Shown here one piece after another: positions 45,662 through 54,287 of a stretch of 64,000 nucleotides of DNA; the first letter of the stretch is position 1, and each line of letters opens with the position of its first letter. Below the pieces are notes generated by a model. The model did not search any database. It worked only from the letters and a program-made list of their open reading frames with translations, and was not told the origin of the DNA. The stretch is from assembly GCF_947503875.1 (NCBI RefSeq), contig NZ_CANNFH010000007.1:1-64000 (forward strand). Reading direction: 5' to 3'. A program made the position numbers and the translations under genes. This DNA is from an uncultured Polaribacter sp. Lineage in GTDB: Bacteria; Bacteroidota; Bacteroidia; Flavobacteriales; Flavobacteriaceae.

Positions 45662-46240
45662 TAGTTCCAAAAAGTTCTGTAAAATTTTTGCACCTTCATT
45701 TCCACTTTTTTCCGGATGAAATTGCACACCATAAAAATTATCTTTTTGTAAAGCAGAGGCATATGCAATTTCATAATCTGTTTCAGCAATCATTTCCTCA
45801 CATTTTTCTGCATAAAAACTATGTACTAAATACATAAATTCTTTTTCTTTAATTCCTGAAAATAAATCCGATTTTAAATTAGAAATTACGTTCCAACCCA
45901 TTTGTGGAACTTTAACTTTATTGGAAAAACGTTTTATAGCTACATCAAAAACACCCAATCCTTTGGTATTTCCTTCTTGAGATGAATTACACATTAATTG
46001 CATGCCCAAACAAATTCCTAAAACAGGTTGTTTTAAAGTAGGTATTAGTTTATCTAAACCACTTTCTTTTAACATTTTCATTGCAGAACTTGCTTCTCCA
46101 ACACCAGGAAAAATCACTTTATCTGCCGCTTTAATTTCATCAACATTATTTGTTAAAATAGCATCTACTCCTAATCTTTTAAAAGCAAACTGAATACTTT
46201 TTATATTTCCTGCTCCGTAATCTATAATTACTAATTTCAT
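45647..46240 (-). CDS. hisH: Imidazole glycerol phosphate synthase glutaminase subunit, HisH
   Basis: 197 residues from the ATG at 46240 (MKLVIIDYGAGNIKSIQFAF); the frame is open to 46279 but that part lies in the heptamer repeat and is not homologous. Glutaminase triad: Cys in LGICLGMQLMC, and His-Glu in VQFHPEKSG. It supplies ammonia to HisF. Its Asn-rich C-terminus (LELKTNN) overlaps the heptamer repeat. Confidence 0.96.
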   Translation of the reverse strand: MKLVIIDYGAGNIKSIQFAFKRLGVDAILTNNVDEIKAADKVIFPGVGEASSAMKMLKESGLDKLIPTLKQPVLGICLGMQLMCNSSQEGNTKGLGVFDVAIKRFSNKVKVPQMGWNVISNLKSDLFSGIKEKEFMYLVHSFYAEKCEEMIAETDYEIAYASALQKDNFYGVQFHPEKSGNEGAKILQNFLELKTNN

Positions 46241-46300
46241 ATTTAAAGCTTTTGGCTTTTGGCTTTTGACTTTTAGCAAATAGCTAATGGCAAAAAGCTA
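46241..46300. repeat. Heptamer repeat in the hisB-hisH spacer
   Basis: GCTTTTG repeated with variants (ACTTTTAG, AGCTAATGGC...) with a 7-bp period, then an imperfect continuation AAAAGCTAGTAGCTAAAT. It also opens a non-homologous upstream extension of the hisH frame. Confidence 0.75.
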
Positions 46301-46309
46301 GTAGCTAAA

Positions 46310-47446
46310 TTATAACATTCCTTTTGTTGATGGTAAAAACATCTTATTAGGATCTCTTTTTACAGCCATTTTCATTGCTTTTGCAAAGGCTTTAAAAATT
46401 CCTTCTATTTTATGATGTTCATTAACACCTTCTGCTTTAATATTTAGGTTGCATTTTGCGCCATCTGTAAACGATTTAAATAAGTGAAAAAACATTTCTG
46501 TTGGCATGTCACCAATTTTTTCTCTTTTAAATTCAGCGTCCCATTCCAACCAATTTCTTCCTCCAAAATCAACTGCAACTTGCGCCAAACAATCGTCCAT
46601 TGGCAAACAGAAACCATAACGTTCTATACCCAATTTATTACCTAATGCTTTGTTGAATAACTCTCCAAAAGCAATCATGGTATCTTCTATAGTATGGTGT
46701 TCATCTACTTCTAAATCGCCATCTACTTTTATGGTTAAATCCATATTTCCATGTCTACCAATTTGATCTAGCATATGATCAAAAAAGTGCAAACCTGTGG
46801 CAATTTCATTTTTACCAGAACCATCTAAATTTAATTTGATGTAAATTTTGGTTTCATTGGTATTTCTAGTAATTTCTACTAGTCGATCTTTTAATTTTAA
46901 GAACTCATAAATTGCAGCCCAATCTGTAGATGTTAAAGCAATACAGTCTAAAATTTCTTGTTTAGAAGTTTCTATTTCATCTGCTCCTAATTCAGGGTCT
47001 TCTGATAAATAAATACCTTTTGCTCCTAAATTTTTAGCCAATTCCATGTCTGTAATTCGATCACCTAAAACAAAAGAGTTTTCTAAATCGTAATCTTCAG
47101 AAAAATATTTTGTTAACAAACCTGTTCTTGGTTTGCGTGTTGCTGCATTTTCATGCGGAAAAGTTTTATCGATAAAAATTTCAGAAAAAATAACGCCTTC
47201 TTTGGCAAAAGCATCAATTATTTTATTTTGAGCTGGCCAAAACGTATCTTCAGGAAAAGAATCTGTTCCCAAACCATCTTGATTGGTAACCATAACCAAT
47301 TCATAATCCAATTCTGTCGCAATTTTTGCCATGTATTGAAATACTTTTGGGTAATATTCTAACTTTTCTAGACTATCTAGTTGATAATCTACTGGTGGTT
47401 CTAGAACTAAAGTTCCGTCTCTGTCTATAAATAGTACTTTTTTCAT
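46310..47446 (-). CDS. hisB: Histidinol-phosphatase / imidazoleglycerol-phosphate dehydratase, HisB (bifunctional)
   Basis: 378 residues. N-terminal HAD phosphatase domain (about 1-165), [13 protein letters not shown] with the nucleophile and acid-base Asp at D8 and D10, [21 protein letters not shown]-terminal dehydratase domain (about 185-378), [25 protein letters not shown] and [12 protein letters not shown], the manganese-binding His clusters. Steps 6 and 8 of histidine synthesis, the E. coli-type fusion. Confidence 0.97.
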   Translation of the reverse strand: MKKVLFIDRDGTLVLEPPVDYQLDSLEKLEYYPKVFQYMAKIATELDYELVMVTNQDGLGTDSFPEDTFWPAQNKIIDAFAKEGVIFSEIFIDKTFPHENAATRKPRTGLLTKYFSEDYDLENSFVLGDRITDMELAKNLGAKGIYLSEDPELGADEIETSKQEILDCIALTSTDWAAIYEFLKLKDRLVEITRNTNETKIYIKLNLDGSGKNEIATGLHFFDHMLDQIGRHGNMDLTIKVDGDLEVDEHHTIEDTMIAFGELFNKALGNKLGIERYGFCLPMDDCLAQVAVDFGGRNWLEWDAEFKREKIGDMPTEMFFHLFKSFTDGAKCNLNIKAEGVNEHHKIEGIFKAFAKAMKMAVKRDPNKMFLPSTKGML

Positions 47447-47451
47447 GATCT

Positions 47452-47504
47452 CGCTTTTAGCTTTTGGCTTTTGGCTTTTAGCTAATTGCTAACAGCTAAT
47501 TGCT
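47452..47504. repeat. Heptamer repeat covering the hisC end and hisC-hisB spacer
   Basis: 7-bp units GCTTTTA, GCTTTTG, GCTTTTG, GCTTTTA, GCTAATT, GCTAACA, GCTAATT. The hisC stop codon at 47482 and its last codons (QLAVSN) are inside the array, so HisC's C-terminus is partly repeat-encoded. Confidence 0.8.
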
Positions 47505-48543
47505 CTAAAGCTTTAATCAATTTATTATTCTCTTCTTCTGTCCCAACTGTTAAACGCAAACAATTTTCGCATAAAGGTTGTGTGGTTCTGTTTCTAATTA
47601 CAATTCCTTTGGCTATTAATTGGTTGTAGCGTTGGTTGGCATCATCAACTTTTACCAACACAAAATTACAATCTGATGGGTAAATTTTAGTAATAAAATC
47701 GATTTCTTTTAAACTTTGAACTAATAAGGTTCTTTGTTCTTTTATTTTATTAATTTCTACTTGTACTTCAGCTACCTTTTGTAAACGCTCAATTGCTTTT
47801 TGTTGGGTTAATTCGTTTACATTATAAGGTGGTTTAATATTGTTTAAAATCTTTATAATTTCTTGTGATGCATAACAAACTCCTAATCTAATTCCTGCCA
47901 AACCATAAGCTTTAGATAAGGTTTGTGTTACTATTAAATTCGGGAATTCTTCCAATCTTTCTAACCAACTTACTTCTTTAGAAAAGTCAATATAAGCTTC
48001 ATCTATAATTACAAAACCTTTAAATTTTTGCAATAATTCTTCTATTATTTTTGTTGAAAAACTATTGCCTGAAGGATTATTGGGTGAACATAAAAAAAGC
48101 ATTTTAGAATTTGCATCTACATTTTCTAAAATCTGATCTACTTTTGGTTGAAAATCTTGCGTTAATAAAACAGTTCTATTCTCCACATTATTAATGTTTG
48201 CTAAAACAGCATACATACCATAAGTTGGCGGTAAAGTAATGATATTATCTTCCTTTGGCTCACAAAAAGCTCTAAACAGTAAATCTAAAACCTCATCACT
48301 CCCATTTCCTAATAGAATATTTTCTTTGGAAACATTTTTTATTGCTGATAATAATTCTTTTACAGCATGCTGTTGTGGATCTGGATAACGATTTACACCG
48401 TTTTCAAACGGGTTCTCATTCGCGTCTAAAAACACCATTTCATCTGAAGTAGCATCTTTATATTCGTCTCTTGCAGAGGAATATGGTTTTAGAGATTTTA
48501 TGTTTTCTCTAACTAAGTTATTAATATTAAAACCTGTTTTCAT
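47482..48543 (-). CDS. hisC: Histidinol-phosphate aminotransferase, HisC
   Basis: 353 residues, class I/II PLP aminotransferase (step 7). [41 protein letters not shown] (Asp, Tyr binding PLP) and the Schiff-base Lys in [16 protein letters not shown] at about residue 210, then [19 protein letters not shown]. Length is normal. Confidence 0.97.
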   Translation of the reverse strand: MKTGFNINNLVRENIKSLKPYSSARDEYKDATSDEMVFLDANENPFENGVNRYPDPQQHAVKELLSAIKNVSKENILLGNGSDEVLDLLFRAFCEPKEDNIITLPPTYGMYAVLANINNVENRTVLLTQDFQPKVDQILENVDANSKMLFLCSPNNPSGNSFSTKIIEELLQKFKGFVIIDEAYIDFSKEVSWLERLEEFPNLIVTQTLSKAYGLAGIRLGVCYASQEIIKILNNIKPPYNVNELTQQKAIERLQKVAEVQVEINKIKEQRTLLVQSLKEIDFITKIYPSDCNFVLVKVDDANQRYNQLIAKGIVIRNRTTQPLCENCLRLTVGTEEENNKLIKALEQLAVSN

Positions 48544-48798
48544 ATTTAATATTCTCTAACCCTTTAAGGGTTATTATCTTTTCTTAGGAAATCTTCCTGA
48601 AAAGGAAGAATAACTTGTCCTTTTTATTTTTAATTTTAAAACTGTCATTTCGAAATGAGCCTTTTTAGGCGATTGAGAAATCTCATAATAAATTTCTAAT
48701 TACTGATGACAATTTTATTTTAATCTAGATCTTTCAGGTTTTAAAAACCTGACAGGTCTTTTTACTTTAAATGCACTGAAACAAGTTCAGCACGGTTT
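48544..48798. repeat. hisD-hisC spacer full of inverted repeats
   Basis: No gene. It holds AACCCTTTAAGGGTT (48555-48569), a palindromic repeat copy at 48642-48711 (TGTCATTTCGA...GAGAAATCTC...GATGACA), TCAGGTTTTAAAAACCTGA near 48730-48749, and the start of a hairpin (GGTTTCTATAAGGTT / AACCTGATAGAAACC) at about 48795-48827 that extends into the last hisD codons. On the minus strand the last could slow or end transcription within the operon. Confidence 0.75.
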
Positions 48799-50079
48799 CT
48801 ATAAGGTTTTTAACCTGATAGAAACCGCATTTTTATGCGCTTGTAAACCTTCTATTTCTGCCATAATTTCTATGGCTTTTCCTATATTTTGTATTCCTGT
48901 TTTAGATATTTTTTGAAACGTAATACTTTTATTAAAACTATCTAAATTTACACCTGAATATGCTTTGGTAAATCCGTTTGTTGGTAAGGTATGGTTTGTG
49001 CCAGATGCATAATCTCCTGCGCTTTCTGGTGTGTAATTCCCAATAAAAACAGAACCTGCGTTTTCTATATTGTTTACATAAAAGTCATCATCACTTGTGC
49101 ACACAATAAAATGCTCTGGACCATATTCGTTAATTAAATCTAAAGCCTCAGCATCATCTTTTACCAAAATAGATTTTGAATTTTCTATTGCTTTTTTTGC
49201 GATTTCTAAACGAGGTAGCTCTAAAATTTGTTTGTTGATTTCAACTTCAACATCATTAATTAGTTTTTCTGATGTTGATACCAAAATAACTTGAGAATCT
49301 ACACCATGTTCTGCTTGACTTAACAAATCTGACGCTACAAAACTTGCGTCTGCAGCATCATCTGCAACCACTAACAATTCACTTGGACCTGCAGGCATGT
49401 CTATAGCCACACCAAATTTTGTAGAAAGTTGTTTTGCAACAGTTACAAACTGATTACCAGGACCAAATATTTTATAGACTTGTGGAATTGTTTGTGTACC
49501 AAAGGTTAAACCTGCAATGGCTTGTATGCCACCCATTTTTACAATTTTAGTAACACCACATAAATTGGCCGTGTATAAAATTGCTGGGTGAATTGTACCT
49601 GCTGCATTTGGTGGTGAACACAATACAATTTCTTTACAACCTGCAATTTGTGCAGGAACAGATAGCATTAAAACTGTAGAAAAAAGTGGTGCAGTTCCTC
49701 CTGGAATGTACAAACCAACTTTGGTAATTGGTCTTTTTTCTTGCCAACACTCCACTCCATTTGTGGTTTCTAAAAAGACTTTTTCTGTTTTTTGTGCTTT
49801 ATGAAAAGCTTCTATATTAGATTTGGCTATTTGTATAGCTTCCTTTAATTCTGTTGAAACTAAACCAATTGCTTCTTTAATTTCAGTTTCTGAAACGATT
49901 GCGTTTTCTATAGCAACTCCGTCAAATTTTTGTGTGTATTTGGCAATGGCTTTATCGCCATTTTCTTTAACATCTGTAAAAACATTGTTTACAATACCTT
50001 CAATATCATCAACGGTTTTGGTTGGTCTTTCTAAGATTTTTTTCCAATCTTTTTTTAAAGGGTAATTTATAATTTTCAT
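48799..50079 (-). CDS. hisD: Histidinol dehydrogenase, HisD
   Basis: 426 residues, NAD- and zinc-dependent, final steps of histidine synthesis. Visible are KVGLYIPGGTAPLFSTVLML, GGIQAIAGLTFGTQTIPQVY, KIFGPGNQFV, GVAIDMPAGPSELLVVAD (with catalytic region), LLSQAEHGVDSQVIL (His ligand) and NEYGPEHFIV (active-site Glu-His) and SAGDYASGTNHTLPT. The C-terminus AVSIRLKTL is the family ending. Length is normal. Confidence 0.97.
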   Translation of the reverse strand: MKIINYPLKKDWKKILERPTKTVDDIEGIVNNVFTDVKENGDKAIAKYTQKFDGVAIENAIVSETEIKEAIGLVSTELKEAIQIAKSNIEAFHKAQKTEKVFLETTNGVECWQEKRPITKVGLYIPGGTAPLFSTVLMLSVPAQIAGCKEIVLCSPPNAAGTIHPAILYTANLCGVTKIVKMGGIQAIAGLTFGTQTIPQVYKIFGPGNQFVTVAKQLSTKFGVAIDMPAGPSELLVVADDAADASFVASDLLSQAEHGVDSQVILVSTSEKLINDVEVEINKQILELPRLEIAKKAIENSKSILVKDDAEALDLINEYGPEHFIVCTSDDDFYVNNIENAGSVFIGNYTPESAGDYASGTNHTLPTNGFTKAYSGVNLDSFNKSITFQKISKTGIQNIGKAIEIMAEIEGLQAHKNAVSIRLKTL

Positions 50080-50104
50080 AATTTACTATCTCTTATAAAC
50101 TTGC

Positions 50105-50182
50105 GTGAGCGTTAGGGATTGAAACGGCATCCTTTTTTCTTTTTCTGAAAAAAGATATAGTGTAAAGCCCGTTAAAACGCCC
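50105..50182. repeat. Composite repeat element between hisG and hisD
   Basis: Bounded by GTTAGGGATTGAAACGGCAT and GATATAGTGTAAAGCCCG, around a TTTTTTCTTTTTCTGAAAA hairpin. The same bounds with a different middle occur at 52621-52730 and, more loosely, at 29195-29292. Confidence 0.75.
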
Positions 50183-50187
50183 AAATA

Positions 50188-51045
50188 TTAAAGCACCATT
50201 TTTTCTATTGGGCAAACTAAAATACCTTCTGCGCCGTTTGCTTTTAATTCGTCTATAATTTCCCAAAACTGATTTTTAGAAATTACAGTGTGTACAGAAC
50301 TCCAACCTTTTTCTGCCAATGGCAAAACTGTTGGGCTACGCATACCTGGCAACAAATTTAATATAGCGTCTAGCTTGTCATTTGGTGCATTTAACAATAC
50401 ATATTTAGAATTTCTACCTTTTAAAACCGACTGAATTCTAAACTGAATTTTCTGTAAAATTGCCATTCTTTCGTCTGAAATTGCCGGGGAAACTGCTAAA
50501 ACGGCTTCTGACTTTAATAGCACTTCTATTTCTTTTAATCCGTTTTTAAATAAAGTTGAGCCACTAGAAACAATATCGCAAATACCATCTGCCAAACCAA
50601 TATTTGGTGCAATTTCTACAGAACCATTAATTTTGTGCAATTGTGCATTAATATTTTGCGCTTTTAAATACTTTTTTACAGTTTCTGGGTAAGACGTTGC
50701 AATGCGTTTGCCATCTAAATCTTTTAAAGAGTTTGCCTTAGATTCTTTTGGCACGGCAATAGAAACTTTACATTTAGAAAAACCCAAACGTTCTATAAAT
50801 TCTATATCTGCTCCTTTTTCTATAAGTACATTTTCTCCAATAATGGCAGCATCTACAACGCCATCTTTTAAATATTGAGGAATATCGCCATTTCTTAAGT
50901 AAAAAACTTCTACTGGAAAATCTCTTGCAGCTGCTTTTAATTGGTCTTTACCATTGTCTATAGAAATACCAATATCTTTTAAGATTCTCATAGAATCTTC
51001 ATTTAGTCTTCCTGATTTTTGTACTGCAATTCTTAAATTTTTCAT
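50188..51045 (-). CDS. hisG: ATP phosphoribosyltransferase, HisG (long form)
   Basis: 285 residues, catalyses the first step, condensing ATP and PRPP. N-terminal periplasmic-binding-protein-like catalytic domain with LRIAVQKSGRLNEDSMRILK, DAAIIGENVLIEKG, RIATSYPETVKKYL and ADGICDIVSSGSTLFKNGLK. The C-terminal ACT-like HisG_C domain (VLNAPNDKLDAI LNLLPGM region, VHTVISKNQFWEIIDELKAN) binds histidine and gives feedback inhibition. Long form, so no HisZ is needed. First structural gene of the operon, 145 nt after the leader stop. Confidence 0.97.
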   Translation of the reverse strand: MKNLRIAVQKSGRLNEDSMRILKDIGISIDNGKDQLKAAARDFPVEVFYLRNGDIPQYLKDGVVDAAIIGENVLIEKGADIEFIERLGFSKCKVSIAVPKESKANSLKDLDGKRIATSYPETVKKYLKAQNINAQLHKINGSVEIAPNIGLADGICDIVSSGSTLFKNGLKEIEVLLKSEAVLAVSPAISDERMAILQKIQFRIQSVLKGRNSKYVLLNAPNDKLDAILNLLPGMRSPTVLPLAEKGWSSVHTVISKNQFWEIIDELKANGAEGILVCPIEKMVL

Positions 51046-51130
51046 CTTTATTGTTCTCTTTTTATTGTTCTAAATGTGAACAAACAAACTGATTTTTATG
51101 TTTTTTAATTGTTTTAAAATTAAAAATACA

Positions 51131-51159
51131 AAACCCGTTTGATGTTCTCAAACGGGTTT
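51131..51159 (-). terminator. his operon attenuator (terminator hairpin)
   Basis: A perfect 12-bp stem AAACCCGTTTGA / TCAAACGGGTTT with a 5-nt loop lies between the leader peptide stop and hisG; a T-rich tail follows on the minus strand. Its placement right after a His-codon-rich leader is the layout of transcription attenuation. Confidence 0.85.
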
Positions 51160-51189
51160 ATAAATATTTTGACTTTATTCAATACATTT

Positions 51190-51246
51190 TTAAATCGCGA
51201 TTGAGCAATTATTTAAATGATGATGATGTAATTGAATAAATTTCAT
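51190..51246 (-). CDS. hisL: his operon leader peptide (18 residues, four His in a row)
   Basis: On the minus strand, ATG at 51246 encodes MKFIQLHHHHLNNCSIAI then TAA. Four consecutive His codons (CAT) sit in the middle. It is followed 30 nt later by the 12-bp terminator hairpin and then by hisG. In known systems, ribosome stalling at His codons when charged tRNA-His is scarce prevents the terminator and lets the operon be transcribed. The size, composition and position all fit; the pairing of the antiterminator was not worked out. Confidence 0.88.
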   Translation of the reverse strand: MKFIQLHHHHLNNCSIAI

Positions 51247-51265
51247 TCTTTTTATTTTAACGATG

Positions 51266-51273
51266 CAAATATC
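51266..51273 (-). promoter_or_regulatory. Possible -7 promoter element of the his operon
   Basis: On the minus strand GATATTTG is one mismatch from TAnnTTTG, 20 bp upstream of the leader ATG; TTTA about 17 bp further upstream could be a weak -33 element. Transcription would start only about 13 nt before the leader. Confidence 0.4.
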
Positions 51274-51378
51274 TAAATTTTATTTTATTTTAAAGAATAA
51301 AACCTTCTAAAATATTTTAAAAAATAGATTTTTTTCTTTTTTTGAATTATTACATTAATTACAAGACTTATGCTAATT

Positions 51379-51705
51379 TTAACTTAGCATTTTCTGTAAA
51401 ATTGTATATACTTTTTTCTCTAAAACATCTACAGAACCATCTGCAAATAGTACTTTTTTAATATTTCTTAGCAAATTTTCTTTTTCTACATTGGTAAAAT
51501 TGTTATTAGATAGATATTCTTGAATTTTATGTAGATTTTCTTTTTCAGAATCTACCACCACTTCTGTATGTATTTTATGCAACGTTTCTTTATTTACAAG
51601 TGTATTAATAAATTCGTTTTCTTTTTTATCTTCTATATGATTTGCATGTGCTGCAAACAATAATACATAAGCTTCAAATTCTTTTTTTGTCCAATTTAAT
51701 ATCAT
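51379..51705 (-). CDS. Small helical protein, TerB-like (tentative)
   Basis: 108 residues from the ATG at 51705 (MILNWTKKEFEAYVLLFAAH); the frame upstream to 51753 overlaps the sulfurtransferase and is not convincing. All helical, with the C-terminal pattern VLFADGSVDVLEKKVYTILQ that resembles the acidic helix pairs of TerB-fold proteins. The assignment is weak. It starts 2 bp after the sulfurtransferase gene's stop codon on the same strand, so the two may be co-transcribed. Confidence 0.6.
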   Translation of the reverse strand: MILNWTKKEFEAYVLLFAAHANHIEDKKENEFINTLVNKETLHKIHTEVVVDSEKENLHKIQEYLSNNNFTNVEKENLLRNIKKVLFADGSVDVLEKKVYTILQKMLS

Positions 51706-51707
51706 AA

Positions 51708-52547
51708 TTATAGGTGTATTGGTAAGTTTTTGGTACTGCCCCACTCTGTCCAAGAACCATCGTAAACAGAAGTGTTTTTTATACCTGCTATTGTTGCAGA
51801 TAATGCTAAAATAGAGGCTGTAATTCCTGAACCACAGGTAAATATAATTTCTTTTTTGGTGTTATAATCTTTAAAAATTGTTGCGAGTTCTTTTTCTGAT
51901 TTTAATTTGCCATCTTTTAAAACTTCTGTAAAAGGTAAACTTACAGAATTTGGAATATGTCCGCTTTTTAAATCGTTTCTAGGTTCTGGTGCTGTGCCGT
52001 AAAATCTACCTTTTGAGCGTGCATCTGCAATTAAAATTTCTTTGTTTTCTATTGCTTGTAATACTTGTTTTGTAAATTTTAATTTTTCTGGTTGATAATT
52101 TACTTGAAAGTCTCCTTTGGGATATGTTTTTATTGAAGGTATTTCTGTTGGATAATTGTTACGATTCCATTCTGGAAAACCACCATCTAAAACAGCACAG
52201 TTTGTAAAACCCATTAATTGAAACATCCACCAAACTCTTGGTGCAGAATAGATGCCAAAAGTATCGTAACAAATAATTGTTGCTTTTTTAGTAATGCCTA
52301 ATTCTTGTGCTTTTTCTTGAAATTTTTCTGGTGATAAAACCGTGTTTGGAAAAGGTGCCGATTTTTCTGAAAAAACCTGTTTTAAATCGAAAAAACGGGC
52401 GTTTTTAATTTGCCTTTTATTGTTGTTATCTTTTGCTTTGTCTCTTACTTTAGCAATGGTACAATCTAAAATAATTAAGTCTGGGTTATCTAAATTATTG
52501 TTTAACCAATTTACTGTTATTATTGGTTTTTGTATTTGTAAAGACAT
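51708..52547 (-). CDS. sseA: 3-mercaptopyruvate/thiosulfate sulfurtransferase
   Basis: 279 residues, two rhodanese domains. The C-terminal active-site loop CGSGITASILALS (Cys at about 239) matches the mercaptopyruvate-type signature CG[S/T]GxTA rather than the thiosulfate-type loop. N-terminal domain contains ILDCTIAKVRD and GITKKATIICYDTFG. Role: sulfur transfer and hydrogen sulfide or cyanide metabolism. Confidence 0.93.
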   Translation of the reverse strand: MSLQIQKPIITVNWLNNNLDNPDLIILDCTIAKVRDKAKDNNNKRQIKNARFFDLKQVFSEKSAPFPNTVLSPEKFQEKAQELGITKKATIICYDTFGIYSAPRVWWMFQLMGFTNCAVLDGGFPEWNRNNYPTEIPSIKTYPKGDFQVNYQPEKLKFTKQVLQAIENKEILIADARSKGRFYGTAPEPRNDLKSGHIPNSVSLPFTEVLKDGKLKSEKELATIFKDYNTKKEIIFTCGSGITASILALSATIAGIKNTSVYDGSWTEWGSTKNLPIHL

Positions 52548-52620
52548 TTTATAACATTTTTATTGCTAATTGCTAATTTAAAATAAATTGCTTTCAATTT
52601 GGTAAAATGTTAGCAGAAAT

Positions 52621-52730
52621 GTGCATTAGCGATTGAAACGGCATCCTTTTTTAAAAACCCTGTTTTTTCAGGGTTTTTAAAAAAGATATAGTGGAAAGCG
52701 CGACCACGCTTTTTTGCGTGGTAATGCCCT
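52621..52730. repeat. Composite repeat element with two hairpins (terminator-like)
   Basis: Bounds ATTAGCGATTGAAACGGCAT and GATATAGTGGAAAGCGCG enclose a perfect 12-bp stem TTAAAAACCCTG / CAGGGTTTTTAA (52651-52680) and then ACCACGC / GCGTGGT (52703-52722). It lies between the LETM1-like gene end and the sulfurtransferase start, and the first hairpin, with T-runs, should end transcription. Confidence 0.82.
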
Positions 52731-52737
52731 AAAAATT

Positions 52738-53034
52738 TTAATTATTATCTTTTGGGAGATCTTCTTGAAAGGCAGATGGCAAAATATCTGGTATTAATTT
52801 AATTAAAAGTGGTAGCAAAAGTGCGCCTCCTGGCAATAAAAAAACGGCCAAAGCTGGTATTGCTTTACAGATATCTAATAACTGAATTTTTATTTTTTCT
52901 TTTTCTTCTTCTGTTAAATTGGTGCTTGCAGATTTTTTTATAAGCTGCATGGCTTCTTTACTTTGCAGCAATTCTTGTTGCAATCTTAATTTATTTCTAT
53001 GTAATAGTTGTTTTATTTCGTCTAACGTTTGCAT
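52738..53034 (-). CDS. Miniature LETM1-like membrane-associated protein
   Basis: 98 residues. A charged helical N-terminus (1-60) is followed by KAIPALAVFLLPGGALLLPL and LIKLIPDILPSAFQ, the core of the LETM1 family (ribosome-binding/cation exchange proteins of mitochondria and some bacteria), where the sequence PFxxFLxxP..LLP..LKLFPNxLPSxF is conserved. Here only this segment is present. Its ATG overlaps the proline dehydrogenase stop (TAATG), so the two are translated together. Function unknown. Confidence 0.72.
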   Translation of the reverse strand: MQTLDEIKQLLHRNKLRLQQELLQSKEAMQLIKKSASTNLTEEEKEKIKIQLLDICKAIPALAVFLLPGGALLLPLLIKLIPDILPSAFQEDLPKDNN

Positions 53035-54197
53035 TACAATTTTCTGCGCTTTTTTTCTGCTTTTAATAAATTTAACTCTCTACTGGTTTGGCCAGCAACA
53101 GAGGTGTTTTCTTCTGCGCGCCTAATTAAATACGGCATAACATCTCTTACAGGGCCAAAAGGTAAGTATTTTGCCACGTTATATCCGCTGTTTGCTAAAT
53201 TATAACTGATATGATCGCTCATGCCAAATAATTGGCCAAACCATAAACGCATATCATTTTTATGTATTTGGTGCTTTTTTGCTAAATCCATTAATAAATA
53301 GGAGCTTTCCTCATTGTGTGTTCCTGCAAATATTGCCATATTTTTATGCTCCATCATGTATGCTATGGCTTTATTAAAGTTGATATCTGTAGCGTTTTTG
53401 TCTTTACAAATTGGCGATGGATATCCTTTTTCTTCGGCTCTTTCTCTTTCTTTTTCCATATAAGCACCTCTAACTACTTTCATCCCAATATGAAAGCCTT
53501 TTTGTTGTGCTTTTTGATGAAGTTTTTTTAAATACGCTAAACGATCATGCCTATACATTTGTAATGTGTTAAAAACAATGGCTTTTTTTGTGTTGTAGGT
53601 TTCCATTAATTCTTCAATTAAATGGTCTGCAGCCGTTTGCATCCAACTTTCTTCTGCATCTATTAACAAAGGCACATCTTTTTCTACGGCAGCTTTACAT
53701 ACTTTATGGTAACGTGCTACTACTCTATTCCATTCTTCTTTTTCTTCGGATGTTAATGTTACATTTTCAGAAATTTTTTGATATAAAGCGAATCTACCAA
53801 AACCTGTTGGTTTAAAAACAGCATAAGGTATGGCTTGTTTTTCTTCACAGAAATTTAAAATTTTTAAAATTTTGTTTAAAGCGCCATCAAAACTAACTTC
53901 TTGTTCTTTGCCTTCTACAGAATAGTCTAACACGCTATGTACATTTCCATTTTGGTACATATTGTCTATAATTGGCAAACAATCTTCTTCTGTTACGCCA
54001 CCACAAAAATGGTCGAAAACAGTAGAACGAATTAAACCTTCTACAGGCAAATGTACTTTTAAAGCAAAATTTGTAACAGCACTGCCAATTTTTACCATTG
54101 GCTCATTTTGTATCATTTTAAATAAAAAATAAGCTCTTTCTAACTGCGAGTCTGTTTTTAAAGCAAATGCAACTTCTGTATTGTCAAATAGATTCAT
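53034..54197 (-). CDS. Proline dehydrogenase (monofunctional PutA catalytic domain)
   Basis: 387 residues, FAD-dependent oxidation of proline to pyrroline-5-carboxylate. PutA-type barrel features: LDYSVEGKEQEVSFDGALNK, AVFKPTGFGRFAL, LLIDAEESWMQTAADHLIEE, GFHIGMKVVRGAYMEKERE, FAGTHNEESSYLLM and NVAKYLPFGPVRDVMPYLIR RAEEN. No aldehyde dehydrogenase domain. Length and motifs are normal. Divergent from aroB with an 87-bp spacer. Confidence 0.95.
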   Translation of the reverse strand: MNLFDNTEVAFALKTDSQLERAYFLFKMIQNEPMVKIGSAVTNFALKVHLPVEGLIRSTVFDHFCGGVTEEDCLPIIDNMYQNGNVHSVLDYSVEGKEQEVSFDGALNKILKILNFCEEKQAIPYAVFKPTGFGRFALYQKISENVTLTSEEKEEWNRVVARYHKVCKAAVEKDVPLLIDAEESWMQTAADHLIEELMETYNTKKAIVFNTLQMYRHDRLAYLKKLHQKAQQKGFHIGMKVVRGAYMEKERERAEEKGYPSPICKDKNATDINFNKAIAYMMEHKNMAIFAGTHNEESSYLLMDLAKKHQIHKNDMRLWFGQLFGMSDHISYNLANSGYNVAKYLPFGPVRDVMPYLIRRAEENTSVAGQTSRELNLLKAEKKRRKL

Positions 54198-54287
54198 AAC
54201 TACATCGATTTAGTAAAACAAATATAACTATTGAATGGTAATATTTGAATAATTTCTAGTTAATTTGCAGTCTGAATAATTTTATTG

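Noticed and set aside
50105..50182. GATTGAAAC resembles the 3' end of many CRISPR repeats
   Set aside because: Copies are single and far apart, with no regularly spaced repeats, no spacers and no cas genes.
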